From Szabonella alba (GTDB lineage Bacteria > Pseudomonadota > Alphaproteobacteria > Rhodobacterales > Rhodobacteraceae), in assembly GCF_016765775.1 (NCBI RefSeq), contig NZ_JAESVN010000003.1, forward strand, positions 248,001 through 312,000: a stretch of 64,000 bases of DNA, read 5' to 3'. The translations under genes were made by a program, and so were the position numbers. Position 1 is the first letter of the stretch; every line of letters starts with the position of its first letter. Below are positions 25,897 through 37,296 of the stretch, piece by piece. The notes beneath the pieces were generated by a model that saw only the letters and a program-made list of their open reading frames with translations, was not told where the DNA came from and made no database searches.

Positions 25897-27435
25897 TCAT
25901 TCCATGGTCATTCGGGCGTCATCGACCGCCGGGAGTGCCGCGTGATAGTCGGCGACCATCGCAGCGACCGTGGGGCCCATGATATCCGTGGCAAGTTTCG
26001 GATAGATGCCGAGGATCAGCGTGATCGCGACCAGCGGCGCAAGGATCGCCTTTTCGCGGCGGTCCATATCGGGGATGGACTTCAGCGCCTCGCGGATCAG
26101 GTCGCCGAAGACGACCCGACGATAGAGGTAAAGCGCATAGGCGGGTGACAGGATCACCCCCGTCGCGGCCACGACCGCCACCCATGTATTGACCTGGAAG
26201 GCCCCGGCCATGGCCAGGAATTCACCGATAAAGCCCGAGGTGCCCGGCAGACCCATATTCGCGAAGGTGAAATACATCATCAACAGCGCATAGGCCGGCA
26301 TCCGGATCACCAGACCGCCATAGGCCGAGATCTCGCGCGTGTGCATCCGGTCATAGATCACGCCGACGCAGAAAAACAGCGCGCAGGAGATGAAGCCATG
26401 GCTGAGCATCTGGAACATGGCCCCGTCGATGCCCTGCTGATTGGCCGCGAAGATCCCCATCGTCACAAAGCCCATATGGGCAACGGACCAATAGGCGATC
26501 AGCTTCTTGATATCCTCCTGCGCCAGCGCGACCAGCGAGGTATAGACAACCGCGATCGCCGAAAGCCACAGCACGAAATCAGACATGACATCGGACCCCA
26601 CCGGGAACATCGGCAGGTTAAAGCGCAGGAAACCATAGCCCCCCATCTTCAACAGCACCGCCGCCAGCACCATGGACCCTGCCGTGGGCGCCTGAACGTG
26701 GGCATCGGGCAGCCAGGTATGGACCGGCCACATCGGCATCTTCACCGCGAAAGAGGCAAAGAAGGCAAGGAACAGCAGCGTCTGGATGCCGCCCGGAATA
26801 TGCAGCCCCATCAGGATCATGTCCTGCGACGGGAAATCATGACGCAGCAGCGCCACCATATCCGTCGTGCCGGCCTGCACATACATTAAGACCATCGCCA
26901 CCAGCATCAGCACCGAGCCGAGGAAGGTATAGAGGAAGAACTTGAATGAGGCATAGATGCGGTCCTTGCCGCCCCAGATCCCGATGATCAGGAACATGGG
27001 GATCAGCCCCGCCTCGAAGAACACATAGAACAGCACCAGATCCAGCGCACAGAACACGCCAAGCATCAGCGTTTCCAGCACGAGGAATGCGATCATGTAT
27101 TCCTTGATGCGGTGCTCCACCGTCCAGCAGGCCGCAATCACCATCGGCATCAGGAAGGTCGTCAGCATGACCAGCAGGACCGAGATCCCGTCCACGCCCA
27201 TCTTGTATTTCAGGCCGAGGATCCAGTCATATTCCTCGACGAACTGAAAGCCGGTATCGGAAGGATTGAACCCTGCAATCACGAAAAGCGAGACAAGGAA
27301 GGTCGTCGCCGTGGCGACCAGCGCCACCCATTTCGCATTGCGCTGCGCGGCCTCATCCTCACCGCGAAGGAACAGCGCAAGGATCGCTGCGGCCACGGCC
27401 GGAATGAAGGTGATGATGGAAAGAAGGTTTTCCAT
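25897..27435 (-). CDS. nuoM: NADH-quinone oxidoreductase subunit M
   Basis: Proton-pumping antiporter-like membrane subunit of complex I. The 512 residues start [20 protein letters not shown] and contain the family segment [20 protein letters not shown] and [18 protein letters not shown]. The ATG at 27435 shares one base with the nuoL stop (TAATG), which decides the start over an ATG 68 codons upstream inside nuoL. It lies between nuoL and nuoN. Confidence 0.97.
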   Translation of the reverse strand: MENLLSIITFIPAVAAAILALFLRGEDEAAQRNAKWVALVATATTFLVSLFVIAGFNPSDTGFQFVEEYDWILGLKYKMGVDGISVLLVMLTTFLMPMVIAACWTVEHRIKEYMIAFLVLETLMLGVFCALDLVLFYVFFEAGLIPMFLIIGIWGGKDRIYASFKFFLYTFLGSVLMLVAMVLMYVQAGTTDMVALLRHDFPSQDMILMGLHIPGGIQTLLFLAFFASFAVKMPMWPVHTWLPDAHVQAPTAGSMVLAAVLLKMGGYGFLRFNLPMFPVGSDVMSDFVLWLSAIAVVYTSLVALAQEDIKKLIAYWSVAHMGFVTMGIFAANQQGIDGAMFQMLSHGFISCALFFCVGVIYDRMHTREISAYGGLVIRMPAYALLMMYFTFANMGLPGTSGFIGEFLAMAGAFQVNTWVAVVAATGVILSPAYALYLYRRVVFGDLIREALKSIPDMDRREKAILAPLVAITLILGIYPKLATDIMGPTVAAMVADYHAALPAVDDARMTME

Positions 27436-29639
27436 TAGTGCGCCCCCCCGGAGAGCGTCATCCAGGTGACAAGGGCCGCAATGCCCAGAACCATGGCGAA
27501 AGCATAGTGGAACAGATAGCCCGACTGCGCCCGGCCAGCGAGGCGGGTCAGTTGCGGGATGAAGCCCATGGCAAGGGCATTGATGAAGCCGTCGATGACC
27601 GACCCATCCCCTTTCTTCCAGAAGAAGCCTGCCAGCCACATCGTGGGTTTCACGATGATCCAGTCATAGATCTCGTCGAAATACCACTTGTTGAGCAGAA
27701 ACAGGTAAAGCGGGCGCTGCTGAGCGGCCAGCCGTCCCGGCAGGTCCGGGCTGCGGATATAGAACAGCCATGCCAGACCCAGCCCGAACAGCATCGCCGT
27801 GAAGGGAGACAGCTTGACCCATGTCGGCACCGAATGGGCGGCATTGATGATTGTCTCCGGCGGATGGTCCGGATCGGCCTTGATGCGGCTGTCGACGAAT
27901 TCCTGCCGTTCCGGGCTAAAGGGCCGCATCAGCAAGGCGCCCTGGGGCGCCACGGCAGGTGCTGCCTCGGCTGCAATCACGGCCTCACCGGTCGCGGCAT
28001 CGGTCCCGCCTTCGGCCGGTGCGGCCTCGGCAGTGTCGGTGGTTGCGGTTTCCGTGTCGGTCGCGGATTGCGCGGCCAGATCCTCGGCGTGGTCTTCGCC
28101 GTGATGCTGCGCGACTTCCATGCCGAACCAGCTGCGTACGGTATCCTCTTTGCCGAAGAACACGCTGTAGCCCAGCATCCCCGCAAAGATCGCGCCAAAG
28201 CCCAGAACCGCCAGCGGGGCCAGCATGATCTTGGGGCTTTCATGCGCATGGTCATGGGTATGATGGTCGCCACGCGCCTTGCCATAGAATGTCATGAACA
28301 TCAGGCGCCAGGAATAGAATGAGGTCATCGCCGCCGCCGCCACCAGCAGCCAGAAGGCATAGGACGATCCGACATAGGCGCTTTCGATCACGGCATCCTT
28401 GGACGCAAAGCCTGCAAACCCGATCCAGCCCGTCAGCGGGATCCCGACCCCGGTGATCGCCAGCGTGCCGATCATCATGGCCCAGAAGGTCATGGGGATC
28501 TTTTTGCGCAGACCGCCATAGTTGCGCATATCCTGTTCGTGATGCATCGCATGGATCACAGACCCCGCGCCAAGGAACAGCATCGCCTTGAAGAACGCAT
28601 GGGTGAACAGGTGGAACATCGCCACCGGATAGGCCCCCACGCCTGCGGCCACGAACATATAGCCCAGTTGCGAACAGGTCGAATAAGCAATCACGCGCTT
28701 GATGTCATTCTGCACAAGGCCGACGGTCGCCGCGAAAAAGGCGGTCGTTGCCCCCAGCACAGTGATGAACATCAGCGCATTGGGTGCATATTCCATCAGC
28801 GGCGACATGCGGCAGACAAGGAACACCCCTGCCGTCACCATGGTTGCAGCATGGATCAGCGCGGAAACCGGCGTCGGCCCCTCCATCGCGTCGGGCAGCC
28901 ATGTGTGCAGGATCAACTGCGCCGATTTCCCCATCGCGCCGATGAACAGCAGCACAGAAATCAGTTCGGCCGCGTTCCAGTCGGCCCAGAGAAAGCGGAT
29001 CGACATTTCCGCCAATGCGGGTGCCTGCGCGAAGATATCGTCAAAGCGCAGCGAGTCGATCGTGTAATAGATTGCGAACATGCCCAGCAGAAAGCCGAAA
29101 TCGCCGACCCGGTTGATCAGAAACGCCTTCATCGCCGCCGCATTGGCCGAGGGCTTGCGGTAGTAGAACCCGATCAGCAGATAGGAGGCGACCCCCACCC
29201 CTTCCCAGCCGAAGAACATCTGCACAAGGTCATTTGCCGTGACCAGCATCAGCATGGTGAAGGTGAAGAACGAGAGATAGGCGAAGAAGCGCGCCTTGTA
29301 ATGCTCGTGCTGCTTCCAGTTGTCGTCATGGGCCATGTAGCCGAAGGAATAAAGGTGGACCAACGCCGAGACCGAGTTGACCACGACCAGCATGATCGCC
29401 GTCAGACGGTCCAGCCGGATCGCCCATTCCACCGCCAGCGACCCGCTTTCGATCCAGCGCAGCAGCGTCACCTGCTGGGTCACCCCGTCATGGGTGAAGA
29501 AGATGATCCAGGACAGGAAGGCCGCCAGAAAGACCAGTGACGTCGCAATGATCTGCGCAGGCTTTTCGCCGATCAGACGCCAGCCGAAGCCGCAGATCAG
29601 GGCGCCGATGATCGGCGCGAAAAGAATGATCGTTGCCAT
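27435..29639 (-). CDS. nuoL: NADH-quinone oxidoreductase subunit L with an inserted acidic/Ala segment
   Basis: Largest proton-pumping membrane subunit of complex I, with the lateral helix at its C-terminus. The 734 residues include [20 protein letters not shown] at about 240-258 and [13 protein letters not shown]. Two features are unusual: a His-rich run ([13 protein letters not shown]) near 458-469, and a stretch of about 50 residues (roughly 513-565) of Glu, Ala and Thr between two membrane segments, probably a flexible loop. Some length excess over NuoL proteins of about 610-650 residues is due to it. Four bases separate it from nuoK. Confidence 0.96.
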   Translation of the reverse strand: MATIILFAPIIGALICGFGWRLIGEKPAQIIATSLVFLAAFLSWIIFFTHDGVTQQVTLLRWIESGSLAVEWAIRLDRLTAIMLVVVNSVSALVHLYSFGYMAHDDNWKQHEHYKARFFAYLSFFTFTMLMLVTANDLVQMFFGWEGVGVASYLLIGFYYRKPSANAAAMKAFLINRVGDFGFLLGMFAIYYTIDSLRFDDIFAQAPALAEMSIRFLWADWNAAELISVLLFIGAMGKSAQLILHTWLPDAMEGPTPVSALIHAATMVTAGVFLVCRMSPLMEYAPNALMFITVLGATTAFFAATVGLVQNDIKRVIAYSTCSQLGYMFVAAGVGAYPVAMFHLFTHAFFKAMLFLGAGSVIHAMHHEQDMRNYGGLRKKIPMTFWAMMIGTLAITGVGIPLTGWIGFAGFASKDAVIESAYVGSSYAFWLLVAAAAMTSFYSWRLMFMTFYGKARGDHHTHDHAHESPKIMLAPLAVLGFGAIFAGMLGYSVFFGKEDTVRSWFGMEVAQHHGEDHAEDLAAQSATDTETATTDTAEAAPAEGGTDAATGEAVIAAEAAPAVAPQGALLMRPFSPERQEFVDSRIKADPDHPPETIINAAHSVPTWVKLSPFTAMLFGLGLAWLFYIRSPDLPGRLAAQQRPLYLFLLNKWYFDEIYDWIIVKPTMWLAGFFWKKGDGSVIDGFINALAMGFIPQLTRLAGRAQSGYLFHYAFAMVLGIAALVTWMTLSGGAH

Positions 29640-29643
29640 GGCC

Positions 29644-29949
29644 TCAGCCTTTCATCACGTTGACGTCTTCGACGTCGATGGTGCCGCGGTTGCGGAAGAA
29701 CACGACGAGGATCGCAAGACCGATGGCGGCCTCGGCGGCGGCGACGGTCAGCACGAACATCGTGAACACCTGCCCCACCAGATCCCCCAGATGGGAGGAG
29801 AAGGCGACAAGGTTGATGTTGACCGACAACAGCACCAGTTCGATCGACATCAGGATCACGATCACATTCTTCCGGTTCAGGAAGATGCCGAAGATCCCGA
29901 TGACGAACAGCGCCGCCGCCACTGTCAGATAATGTTCCAGTCCCACCAT
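29644..29949 (-). CDS. nuoK: NADH-quinone oxidoreductase subunit K
   Basis: Small membrane subunit with conserved glutamates in the proton path of complex I. The 101 residues start [18 protein letters not shown], form three helices and carry the buried Glu in [14 protein letters not shown] and in [11 protein letters not shown] chose the ATG at 29949, since an upstream in-frame ATG would add 43 polar residues. It lies 68 bases after nuoJ. Confidence 0.96.
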   Translation of the reverse strand: MVGLEHYLTVAAALFVIGIFGIFLNRKNVIVILMSIELVLLSVNINLVAFSSHLGDLVGQVFTMFVLTVAAAEAAIGLAILVVFFRNRGTIDVEDVNVMKG

Positions 29950-30017
29950 TCTCGTTCCCTCCGGGTCCGTTGCCCCGTTGTAATTCCGCGTGGCCCCTTG
30001 CGGCGGGGCCGTTCTAT

Positions 30018-30632
30018 TTAAAGGCCCTGACCGGGCTTCACATCCTTGAGTTCCATCGCCTTGGCCGGGTCGCGCCACATCTGATGCAGCACGTTCTGGC
30101 GTTTGACGTCCTTGCGATGGCGCAGCGTCAGCACGATGGCCCCGATCATCGCGACCAGCAGGATCATCCCCGCAAGCTGGAACAGCAGCAGATACTGATC
30201 ATAGATCAAAAGGCCAAGCGCGCGGGTATTCTCAACCTCGGCCATGTCGGGCGTCACCGCCTGACGCAGGCCAAGCGCGCCATCGGCCTGCACCCATGCG
30301 CCATAGGTCAGGCCAAGCTGCATCAGGATCACGATACCGACCAGCAGCGCCAGCGGCATATGCCGTGCCATTTCACCCTTCAACTGCGCGAAATCGACAT
30401 CCAGCATCATCACGACGAACAGGAACAGCACCGCAACCGCGCCGACATAGACGATGATCAGCAGCATCGCGACGAATTCCGCCCCCAGAAGGACGAAAAG
30501 CCCCGCCGAAGACAGGAAGGCAAGGATTAGCCACAGCACCGAATGCACCGGATTGCGGCTGATCGTCACCAGAAGCCCTGCCGTCACGACCGTGATGGCA
30601 AAACCGTAAAAGGCCAGATCGGCGACGGTCAT
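30018..30632 (-). CDS. nuoJ: NADH-quinone oxidoreductase subunit J
   Basis: Membrane subunit of complex I beside NuoK. The 204 residues have five hydrophobic segments and the conserved block [20 protein letters not shown] (helix 3, with its pi-bulge) followed by [11 protein letters not shown]. The ATG overlaps the stop of the carboxymuconolactone-decarboxylase-family gene as ATGA, so translation is coupled to a non-Nuo gene. Confidence 0.96.
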   Translation of the reverse strand: MTVADLAFYGFAITVVTAGLLVTISRNPVHSVLWLILAFLSSAGLFVLLGAEFVAMLLIIVYVGAVAVLFLFVVMMLDVDFAQLKGEMARHMPLALLVGIVILMQLGLTYGAWVQADGALGLRQAVTPDMAEVENTRALGLLIYDQYLLLFQLAGMILLVAMIGAIVLTLRHRKDVKRQNVLHQMWRDPAKAMELKDVKPGQGL

Positions 30633-31039
30633 TCCTTCGTCTCCTCTGTCTCGGCAAAGACGGATTGAGCAATCTCAAGCGCCTTCTGCATGGCGGGCAA
30701 GCCGCCGAACATGCTCATCTGCCAGATCACCTCGGCGATCTCGCGTTTCGTGGCCCCCGCCGCCAAGGCGTTGCGGATCGTCAGGCGCAGTTGCGCATCG
30801 GCCTGCGCGCCCAGAACGGTCAGCGCCGCGACAGTCACCAGAAGCCGCGTGCGCGCATCCAGCCCCTCGGGGTTGAAGGTCTTGCCGAACCACGCCTCCA
30901 GCATGTCCCTGGGCATGGTCGGGAACAGCTTCTCGAAGCCCTTCACATCCACGCCGTCAAAGGCCGGAGAGAAGGCTTTGGCCATGACCTCGCCCTGCTC
31001 CATCATCGCCTTGACCATTTTTGCGAAATCGTCGGTCAT
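30629..31039 (-). CDS. Carboxymuconolactone decarboxylase-family protein inside the nuo operon
   Basis: A 136-residue soluble helical protein of the CMD/AhpD superfamily. The core is [18 protein letters not shown] then [20 protein letters not shown] and [13 protein letters not shown], the usual carboxymuconolactone decarboxylase pattern. The CxxC of AhpD peroxidases is absent (no Cys at all), so thiol peroxidase activity is unlikely. It overlaps nuoI upstream and nuoJ downstream by ATGA, so it is made with complex I. No aromatic pathway genes are near; an assembly or accessory role is inference. Confidence 0.85.
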   Translation of the reverse strand: MTDDFAKMVKAMMEQGEVMAKAFSPAFDGVDVKGFEKLFPTMPRDMLEAWFGKTFNPEGLDARTRLLVTVAALTVLGAQADAQLRLTIRNALAAGATKREIAEVIWQMSMFGGLPAMQKALEIAQSVFAETEETKE

Positions 31040-31539
31040 CTGTAGGGCGCATCCGTTTCAAGGTTCCGCGCGATCTCGGCTTCCCAGCGGTCGCCATTCG
31101 CCAGCAGCTTTTCCTTGTCATAGAATAGCTCTTCGCGCGTTTCGGTCGCGAATTCGAAATTCGGCCCTTCGACAATGGCATCGACCGGGCAGGCCTCCTG
31201 ACAGAAACCGCAATAGATGCATTTCGTCATGTCGATGTCATAGCGCGTGGTGCGGCGGCTGCCGTCATCGCGCGGTTCGGCGTCAATGGTGATGGCCTGC
31301 GCGGGGCAGATCGCCTCACACAGTTTGCAGGCGATGCAGCGCTCTTCACCATTGGCATAACGGCGCAGCGCGTGTTCCCCGCGAAAGCGCGGAGAAAGCG
31401 GGCCTTTTTCATGCGGATAGTTCAGCGTCGCCTTGGGCGCGAAGAAATAGCGCATGCCAAGGCCGAAGCCCTTGATGAAGTCCATCAGCAGGAAATACTT
31501 GGCGGCGCGGGTCCAGTCGATTGCGCGTGCGTCACCCAT
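31036..31539 (-). CDS. nuoI: NADH-quinone oxidoreductase subunit I
   Basis: Peripheral-arm subunit holding two [4Fe-4S] clusters (N6a, N6b) next to the quinone arm. The 167 residues contain two ferredoxin motifs, [16 protein letters not shown] at about 68-83 and [16 protein letters not shown] at about 107-122, each CxxCxxCxxxCP. It lies 3 bases after nuoH, and its stop overlaps the CMD-family gene as ATGA. Confidence 0.97.
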   Translation of the reverse strand: MGDARAIDWTRAAKYFLLMDFIKGFGLGMRYFFAPKATLNYPHEKGPLSPRFRGEHALRRYANGEERCIACKLCEAICPAQAITIDAEPRDDGSRRTTRYDIDMTKCIYCGFCQEACPVDAIVEGPNFEFATETREELFYDKEKLLANGDRWEAEIARNLETDAPYR

Positions 31540-31542
31540 GGT

Positions 31543-32580
31543 TCAGCCTCCCATCGTCCAGCGGGCCCAGAAACCGCCCATGACTTCGAATTTGGCAAGG
31601 AACGCCACCAGCACGACCCAACCCAGCGACAGCGGCAGGAACACTTTCCAGCCGATCCGCATCAGCTGGTCATAGCGGTAGCGCGGCACGATGGCCTTCA
31701 CCATCGCGAACATGAAGAAGAAGAAGGCCATCTTGGCGACCATCCACAGTGCCCCGTCGGGCAGGCCCGGAATGGGCGACAGCCAGCCGCCGAAGAACAA
31801 GAGCGACATCAGCGCGCACATCAGGAAGATCGCGATATATTCGCCCGCCATGAACAACAGGAAGGGCGTCGAGGAATATTCGACCTGATAGCCCGCCACC
31901 AGTTCCGATTCCGCCTCGGGAAGGTCGAAGGGCGGGCGGTTGGTTTCGGCCAGCGCCGAGATGAAGAACAGCGCCACCATCGGCAGATGCGGCAGCCAGT
32001 ACCAGTTGAACAGGCCAAAATCGCCGCGCTGTGCCTCGACAATGGCCCCGAAATTCATCGAACCGGTCGAAATGATGATCCCGATGATGATCAGCCCCAG
32101 CGAGACCTCATAGGAAATCATCTGCGCGGCGGAACGCAGCGAGCCAAGGAACGGGTATTTCGAGTTCGAGGCCCAGCCCCCCATGATGACGCCGTAAACC
32201 TCAAGACTGGAGACGGCGAAGACAAAGAGGATCGCGACATTGATATCCGACAGGACCCAGCCGTGATTGAAGGGAATCACCGCCCAGGCCAGGATCGCCA
32301 GAACGAAGGACAAAAGCGGCGCCAGAAAGAAGACCGGGCGGTCCGCCCCTGCGGGCACCACGATTTCCTTCATCACATATTTCAGCGCATCGGCCACCGA
32401 TTGCAGAAGGCCAAAGGGGCCAACCACGTTCGGGCCACGCCGCATCTGCACCGCCGCCCAGATCTTGCGATCCCCGTAGACGAGAAACAGCAGCGAGATC
32501 ATCACGAAGCCGATGACCAGAAGGCTTTGCGCCGCGATCAGGACCGCGATACCAAGGCCCGTTTGCAGAAAATCAGACAT
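31543..32580 (-). CDS. nuoH: NADH-quinone oxidoreductase subunit H
   Basis: Membrane subunit that with NuoB and NuoD forms the quinone chamber. The 345 residues are polytopic and show [21 protein letters not shown] near the N-terminus, [21 protein letters not shown] and [20 protein letters not shown], which are hallmarks of the family. A 66-base gap precedes it; 3 bases separate it from nuoI. Confidence 0.97.
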   Translation of the reverse strand: MSDFLQTGLGIAVLIAAQSLLVIGFVMISLLFLVYGDRKIWAAVQMRRGPNVVGPFGLLQSVADALKYVMKEIVVPAGADRPVFFLAPLLSFVLAILAWAVIPFNHGWVLSDINVAILFVFAVSSLEVYGVIMGGWASNSKYPFLGSLRSAAQMISYEVSLGLIIIGIIISTGSMNFGAIVEAQRGDFGLFNWYWLPHLPMVALFFISALAETNRPPFDLPEAESELVAGYQVEYSSTPFLLFMAGEYIAIFLMCALMSLLFFGGWLSPIPGLPDGALWMVAKMAFFFFMFAMVKAIVPRYRYDQLMRIGWKVFLPLSLGWVVLVAFLAKFEVMGGFWARWTMGG

Positions 32581-32646
32581 GTCGCCCTTTATCCCTCAGC
32601 CGTTCTTCTTCGTCATTCATCGTCACAGGTCCCGGTTGGCCCGGGG

Positions 32647-33054
32647 TCAGATCGTCGGGATGCCCTGCGCCGCGCAGTCGCGCACGGTCACTTCGGCATC
32701 AATCGTCGCCAGTCCGGCCGGCAGCGCCGCCGAGATGGTGTAAACCGCATCGCCGCGCCAATTGCCACCCGTTTCCGCCACTTGTGTGCGCACATGGCGC
32801 GCAAATCCCGCACCCCGGATCAGCGCATATTGCGCAGCGGCGCAGCGCGCATAGGCATCGACATCCGCCCGGTCGCGCGCGCCCTGCATGGCGACATGGA
32901 AATTCACCAGATCGCCATCCAGCAGCACGGTGCTGATCCCGCCATAGGCCGGATCGAAATCCGAACGCGCGGTCACGCCTTCACCCGCCTGCACGCAGGC
33001 GGCCAGCCCGGCAATGGCCGGACCCAGAAGGACGAGATGCGCGCGCAGGCCCAT
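32647..33054 (-). CDS. Putative lipoprotein of unknown function between nuoG and nuoH
   Basis: A 135-residue protein with an export signal and lipobox (AGLAAC, Cys20), predicted to be a membrane-anchored periplasmic lipoprotein. The mature part (SDFDPAYGGISTVLLDGDLV..., two further Cys at about 71 and 127) suggests a small beta-rich domain. I do not recognise a named family. It lies 3 bases after nuoG and 66 before nuoH, so it is co-transcribed with complex I. Paracoccus nuo clusters are known to contain unidentified reading frames, and this is probably one. Confidence 0.75.
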   Translation of the reverse strand: MGLRAHLVLLGPAIAGLAACVQAGEGVTARSDFDPAYGGISTVLLDGDLVNFHVAMQGARDRADVDAYARCAAAQYALIRGAGFARHVRTQVAETGGNWRGDAVYTISAALPAGLATIDAEVTVRDCAAQGIPTI

Positions 33055-33057
33055 GGT

Positions 33058-35067
33058 TTACTCCGCCGCCAGCGGCTGTTCGGCCCGGGCCTTGGCCATG
33101 GCCTGCAACTCCCCCATCAGCGCCGAGGCGCGGGCGACGGGATTGGTCAGGTAGAACTCACGCAGGCCGGGCTGGAAATCGGCCCGTGCCGGTTCCCGCA
33201 GCGGAATGCGCGACCATTCGTTTTCGGCCACTTCGTCAATCGCGCCCAGATGCGGCACCGCAGCCACCATCCGGCCGCGCAGCGCGGCAAGGCTGTCCCA
33301 AGGCAGTTTCGCATCCAGTTCGGCCGAAAGCGCGCGCAGGATGGCCCAGTTCTCTTTCGCCTCGCCGGGGGCGAAACCGGCGCGCATTGCCAGTTGCGGA
33401 CGCCCTTCGGTATTGACGAACAACCCGTTTTCCTCGGTCCATGCGGCGGCAGGCAGAATGATATCGGCGCGATGCGCGCCCCGGTCGCCATGGCTGCCCT
33501 GATAGATCACAAAGGCCCCCGGGGCGATTTCCACCTCATCGGCCCCCAGATTGTAGATCACCTCGGCCCCGTCCAGCGCGGCCGACAGCCCGCCATCAGT
33601 AACCGCATCCAGATCCATCGCCCCTGCGCGCGAGGCAGCACCATGCAGGATCAGCAGTTTCGCGCCCATCGCCTCGACCGCCTTCATGGTCTGGCTCAGG
33701 ACGGCCTCGCCATCGGCCTCCCGCAGGGCACCCTGGCCCAGGATCACCACCGCGCCCTCTTCGGTCTTGGCCGATGCGGCGAGTTTCACCAGCGCGGCAC
33801 GGTCCGTGCCCGGATGGTCGTAATCATAGGTCAGATCTGCCGCCGCCCCGATCAGCACGACCTTTGCGCCGCGCAGCCATGCCTTGCGGATCCGCGCATT
33901 CAGCACCGCCGCCTCATTGCGCGGATCGGTGCCGACCAGATAGATCGTCTTTGCGCTGTCGATCTCCTCGATCGTCGCCGTGCCGACATAGGCTGACCGG
34001 TTGCCTGCGGGCAGTTTCGCGCCATCGGTGCGGCATTCGACCTTGCCGCCCTGCCCTTCCAGCAGCGTCTTGAGGCTGAACACCGCCTCGGCCGGGGCCA
34101 GATCGCCGATCAGACCGGCCAGCTTGCGACCCTTCATAGCTGCCGCCGCTGCCTTCAGCGCCTCATCCCATCCGGCGCGGCGCAGCTTGCCGTTTTCGCG
34201 GATATAGGGCGTGTCCAGCCGCTGCCGCCGCAGACCGTCCCAGACGAAACGCGTCTTGTCGGAAATCCATTCCTCATTAACGCCATCATGGTTGCGCGGC
34301 AGGATGCGCATGACTTCGCGCCCCTTGGTGTCGACGCGGATGTTCGATCCAAGCGCGTCCATCACGTCGATGGTTTCGGTCTTGGTCAGTTCCCAGGGCC
34401 GCGCGGTGAAGGCATAGGGTTTTGAGGTCAGCGCCCCGACGGGGCAAAGGTCGATGATATTGCCCTGCAGGTTCGAGGACAGAGTCTCATTCAGATAGCT
34501 GGTGATCTCGGCATCCTCGCCGCGCCCGGTCTGGCCCATCTGGGTGATGCCCGCCACCTCGGTCGTGAAGCGCACGCAGCGGGTGCAGGAAATGCAGCGC
34601 GTCATCGTGGTCGCAACCAGCGGGCCAAGGTTCAGGTCCTCGGTGGCGCGCTTGGGCTCGCGAAAGCGGCTGAAATCGACGCCGTAGGCCATGGCCTGAT
34701 CCTGCAGATCGCATTCGCCGCCCTGATCGCAGATCGGGCAATCCAGCGGATGGTTGATCAGCAGAAACTCCATCACGCCCTCGCGGGCCTTCTTGACCAT
34801 CGGCGAAGTGGTCTTGACCACCGGCGGCTGGCCTTCCGGCCCCGGGCGCAGATCGCGCACCTGCATGGCGCAGCTTGCCGCCGGTTTCGGCGGGCCGCCC
34901 ACGACCTCGACCAGACACATGCGGCAGTTGCCGGCAATCGTCAGACGCTCATGATAGCAGAAACGCGGGATTTCCACGCCCGCTACTTCGGCGGCCTGGA
35001 TCAGCGTCATCGCGCCGTCAACCTCGACTTCGATCCCGTCGATGATGATTTTCTTGAGGTTGCTCAT
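33058..35067 (-). CDS. nuoG: NADH-quinone oxidoreductase subunit G
   Basis: Large iron-sulfur subunit of the peripheral arm. The 669 residues start with a [2Fe-2S] ferredoxin domain ([20 protein letters not shown], then a Cys at about 66), then the N5 His-Cys3 motif [19 protein letters not shown] and the [4Fe-4S] motif [10 protein letters not shown] with [10 protein letters not shown], followed by a molybdopterin-oxidoreductase-like domain without its cofactor. Length is normal. It lies 2 bases after the DUF5333 gene. Confidence 0.97.
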   Translation of the reverse strand: MSNLKKIIIDGIEVEVDGAMTLIQAAEVAGVEIPRFCYHERLTIAGNCRMCLVEVVGGPPKPAASCAMQVRDLRPGPEGQPPVVKTTSPMVKKAREGVMEFLLINHPLDCPICDQGGECDLQDQAMAYGVDFSRFREPKRATEDLNLGPLVATTMTRCISCTRCVRFTTEVAGITQMGQTGRGEDAEITSYLNETLSSNLQGNIIDLCPVGALTSKPYAFTARPWELTKTETIDVMDALGSNIRVDTKGREVMRILPRNHDGVNEEWISDKTRFVWDGLRRQRLDTPYIRENGKLRRAGWDEALKAAAAAMKGRKLAGLIGDLAPAEAVFSLKTLLEGQGGKVECRTDGAKLPAGNRSAYVGTATIEEIDSAKTIYLVGTDPRNEAAVLNARIRKAWLRGAKVVLIGAAADLTYDYDHPGTDRAALVKLAASAKTEEGAVVILGQGALREADGEAVLSQTMKAVEAMGAKLLILHGAASRAGAMDLDAVTDGGLSAALDGAEVIYNLGADEVEIAPGAFVIYQGSHGDRGAHRADIILPAAAWTEENGLFVNTEGRPQLAMRAGFAPGEAKENWAILRALSAELDAKLPWDSLAALRGRMVAAVPHLGAIDEVAENEWSRIPLREPARADFQPGLREFYLTNPVARASALMGELQAMAKARAEQPLAAE

Positions 35068-35069
35068 GG

Positions 35070-35480
35070 TCAGTTCACCCTCAGTAAACGGCCGACCTGG
35101 CTGTTACGTTCAATTTCGGCGCGTCCTGCGGCACAATGGCCCGGGACATCACCCTCTTTCGCGCCCTGCGCGGCAAGATACGCCGCCGCAGCAGCCTTGA
35201 CCCGCGCCTTTTCGGCCCGGTCCTCGACATGGGCCCGGATTTCCTCTTCCGAGAACCCGGCCTGCCGGGCCAGATCGGCAAGGCCGCGCATATAACCCAT
35301 GGCGCGCAACCGCCGCGCCTCGATCTGCGGGCAGGTTTTGCGGATCGCATTGCCGATGGCAACCACCGTCAGCCCGTCATCCACCGCCCTGACATCACGC
35401 AAACTGCGCGCATCCGCCGCCAGCGGTGCCGCAAGCCCCGCCATCAGCGCCAGAACCGCCATCCGTGCGGTCGCCCTCAT
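35070..35480 (-). CDS. DUF5333-type exported protein in the nuo operon
   Basis: A 136-residue protein with a cleavable signal peptide ([20 protein letters not shown], AxA-type site near 22-25) and a helical mature part with two Cys ([12 protein letters not shown] and [10 protein letters not shown]). It resembles the DUF5333 family known from Rhodobacterales nuo operons (family name from memory). It overlaps the preceding lipoprotein gene as ATGA and is 2 bases from nuoG. Its periplasmic location separates it from the cytoplasmic arm of complex I, so a role in membrane-arm assembly is only a guess. Confidence 0.75.
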   Translation of the reverse strand: MRATARMAVLALMAGLAAPLAADARSLRDVRAVDDGLTVVAIGNAIRKTCPQIEARRLRAMGYMRGLADLARQAGFSEEEIRAHVEDRAEKARVKAAAAAYLAAQGAKEGDVPGHCAAGRAEIERNSQVGRLLRVN

Positions 35481-35767
35481 GCGCAGCCCTCCACGATCAG
35501 CCAGCCATCGCCGACAAACCGGTCGCGGATCGAGCTGTTGGCCCGACCCTGACAGAAGCGGTCTGCCGCGCGACGGGCCTCCATCCCTTCCCAGTTCTGG
35601 AACGGCCGGTCCAGCCGCCGCACCAGCACCGCCTGCGACGGGCGGCGCGTCACCTCATAGGTGACACCGTCCAGCATGACGGGCCCCGGGGCGACAGGCG
35701 CCACCGCAGGCACACAGGCGGCCAGCGCCAATGCCGAAAGTGTCAGAGGAACGGCCTGCTGATTCAT
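35477..35767 (-). CDS. Small putative lipoprotein between nuoF and nuoG
   Basis: A 96-residue protein with signal peptide and lipobox (LALAAC, Cys18), a short Pro/Val/Ala linker, and a domain of about 60 residues containing [13 protein letters not shown] and [14 protein letters not shown] and ending in IVEGCA; two Cys may form a disulfide. Its start overlaps the nuoF stop and its stop overlaps the DUF5333 gene, both as ATGA. I do not recognise a named family. It is presumably an exported accessory of the nuo operon. Confidence 0.75.
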   Translation of the reverse strand: MNQQAVPLTLSALALAACVPAVAPVAPGPVMLDGVTYEVTRRPSQAVLVRRLDRPFQNWEGMEARRAADRFCQGRANSSIRDRFVGDGWLIVEGCA

Positions 35768-37059
35768 TCCGCCGCCATTGCCCCCATGCGCCCGGTTTTC
35801 TTCGCCTTGATGCGGTCCTCGATCTCCTCGCGGAAAGCGCGCACAAGGCCCTGGATCGGCCAGGCCGCCGCATCGCCAAGCGCACAGATCGTATGGCCTT
35901 CGACCTGTTTGGTGACGGAAATCAGCATGTCGATTTCCTCGACCTCGGCCTCACCCCGCACCAGACGGTCCATCACCCGCATCATCCAGCCGGTGCCTTC
36001 CCGGCAGGGCGTGCACTGGCCACAGGATTCGTGCTTGTAGAATTTCGACAGCCGCCAGATCGCCTTGATGACATCGGTGGACTGATCCATCACGATCACA
36101 GCCGCCGTGCCAAGGCCGGAACGCTGTTCACGCAGCCAGTCGAAATCCATGATCGCATCGTCGCATTGCGCCTGCGTCAGCAGAGGCACGGATGACCCGC
36201 CCGGGATCACGGCCTTGAGGTTCTTCCAGCCGCCGCGCACCCCGCCGCAATGGCGGTCCAGCAATTCCTTCAGCGGAATGGACATCGCCTCTTCGACCAC
36301 ACAGGGGTTCATCACATGGCCCGAAATGCCGAACAGTTTGGTGCCCGCATTGTTCGGGCGGCCAAAACCGGCAAACCATTCCGGCCCGCGCCGCAGGATC
36401 GTCGGCACAACGGCGATGGATTCCACGTTGTTCACCGTGGTCGGACAGCCATAAAGCCCCGCCCCTGCCGGAAACGGCGGCTTCATCCGGGGCATGCCCT
36501 TCTTGCCTTCAAGGCTTTCCAGCAGCGCGGTTTCCTCGCCGCAGATATAGGCACCCGCACCGTGATGCAGATAGCAATCGAAATCCCAGCCGGATTTCGC
36601 GGCATTCTTGCCCAGCAGACCCGCGTCATAGCATTCGTCCAGCGCCGCCTGCAGCGCCTCACGTTCACGGATATATTCGCCGCGAATGTAGATGTAGCAG
36701 GCATTCGCCCCCATCGCGAAGGACGCGATCAGCGCCCCTTCGATCAGCGTATGGGGATCATGCCGCATGATCTCACGGTCCTTGCAGGTGCCCGGCTCGG
36801 ATTCGTCGGCATTGATGACCAGATAGGCGGGCCGTCCGTCCGATGCTTTCGGCATGAACGACCATTTCAGCCCCGTGGGAAAGCCCGCCCCGCCCCGGCC
36901 GCGCAAGCCGCTGGCCTTGACCTGCTCGACGATCTTGTCGCGCCCGCGCGCGATGATCTCGGCTGTGCCATCCCAATGGCCCCGCTGCTTCGCCCCGGCA
37001 AGAGAGCGGTCATGCATCCCGTAGAGATTGGTAAAGATGCGGTCCTGATCCTTGAGCAT
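35764..37059 (-). CDS. nuoF: NADH-quinone oxidoreductase subunit F (NADH-binding)
   Basis: Subunit that binds NADH and FMN and holds the N3 [4Fe-4S] cluster, the entry point for electrons. The 431 residues show the FMN loop [17 protein letters not shown], the NADH-site region [34 protein letters not shown] and the cluster motif [16 protein letters not shown], with the last Cys in [10 protein letters not shown]. It lies 12 bases after the DUF5337 gene. Confidence 0.97.
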   Translation of the reverse strand: MLKDQDRIFTNLYGMHDRSLAGAKQRGHWDGTAEIIARGRDKIVEQVKASGLRGRGGAGFPTGLKWSFMPKASDGRPAYLVINADESEPGTCKDREIMRHDPHTLIEGALIASFAMGANACYIYIRGEYIREREALQAALDECYDAGLLGKNAAKSGWDFDCYLHHGAGAYICGEETALLESLEGKKGMPRMKPPFPAGAGLYGCPTTVNNVESIAVVPTILRRGPEWFAGFGRPNNAGTKLFGISGHVMNPCVVEEAMSIPLKELLDRHCGGVRGGWKNLKAVIPGGSSVPLLTQAQCDDAIMDFDWLREQRSGLGTAAVIVMDQSTDVIKAIWRLSKFYKHESCGQCTPCREGTGWMMRVMDRLVRGEAEVEEIDMLISVTKQVEGHTICALGDAAAWPIQGLVRAFREEIEDRIKAKKTGRMGAMAAE

Positions 37060-37071
37060 CTGCTCTCTCCT

Positions 37072-37293
37072 TCACCCCTGACGCGCGCGCCAGATCTGAT
37101 ATGTCACGACCAGCGCCCAGAAGAACGCAGCCAGAGCGGCAAAATCGAACAGAAAGGCAAAACGCGCCTCCAGTCCGATCCGCCCGCCAATCCATTGCGC
37201 CCCCAGCCAGACCAGCATCGTGCCCGCAATCACAAAGGCGACAAGTCGCGCCTTGCGGGCCAGAATGCGGTCATGATCGGGGTCGGTGCGCAT
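37072..37293 (-). CDS. Small two-helix membrane protein (DUF5337 type) in the nuo operon
   Basis: A 73-residue protein with a basic, charged N-terminus (MRTDPDHDRILARKARLV) and two hydrophobic helices at about 18-35 and 45-66, ending WRARQG. It resembles the DUF5337 family found between nuoE and nuoF in Rhodobacterales (name from memory). It is 3 bases after nuoE and 12 bases before nuoF. It could be an accessory membrane subunit or assembly factor; no function is known to me. Confidence 0.75.
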   Translation of the reverse strand: MRTDPDHDRILARKARLVAFVIAGTMLVWLGAQWIGGRIGLEARFAFLFDFAALAAFFWALVVTYQIWRARQG

Positions 37294-37296
37294 CGG

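Noticed and set aside
31372-33996. A long rightward open frame of 874 codons opposite nuoI, nuoH and nuoG
   Set aside because: It is the reverse frame of high-GC nuo genes, has a biased Arg/Gln/His composition, no family motif and no ribosome-binding site.
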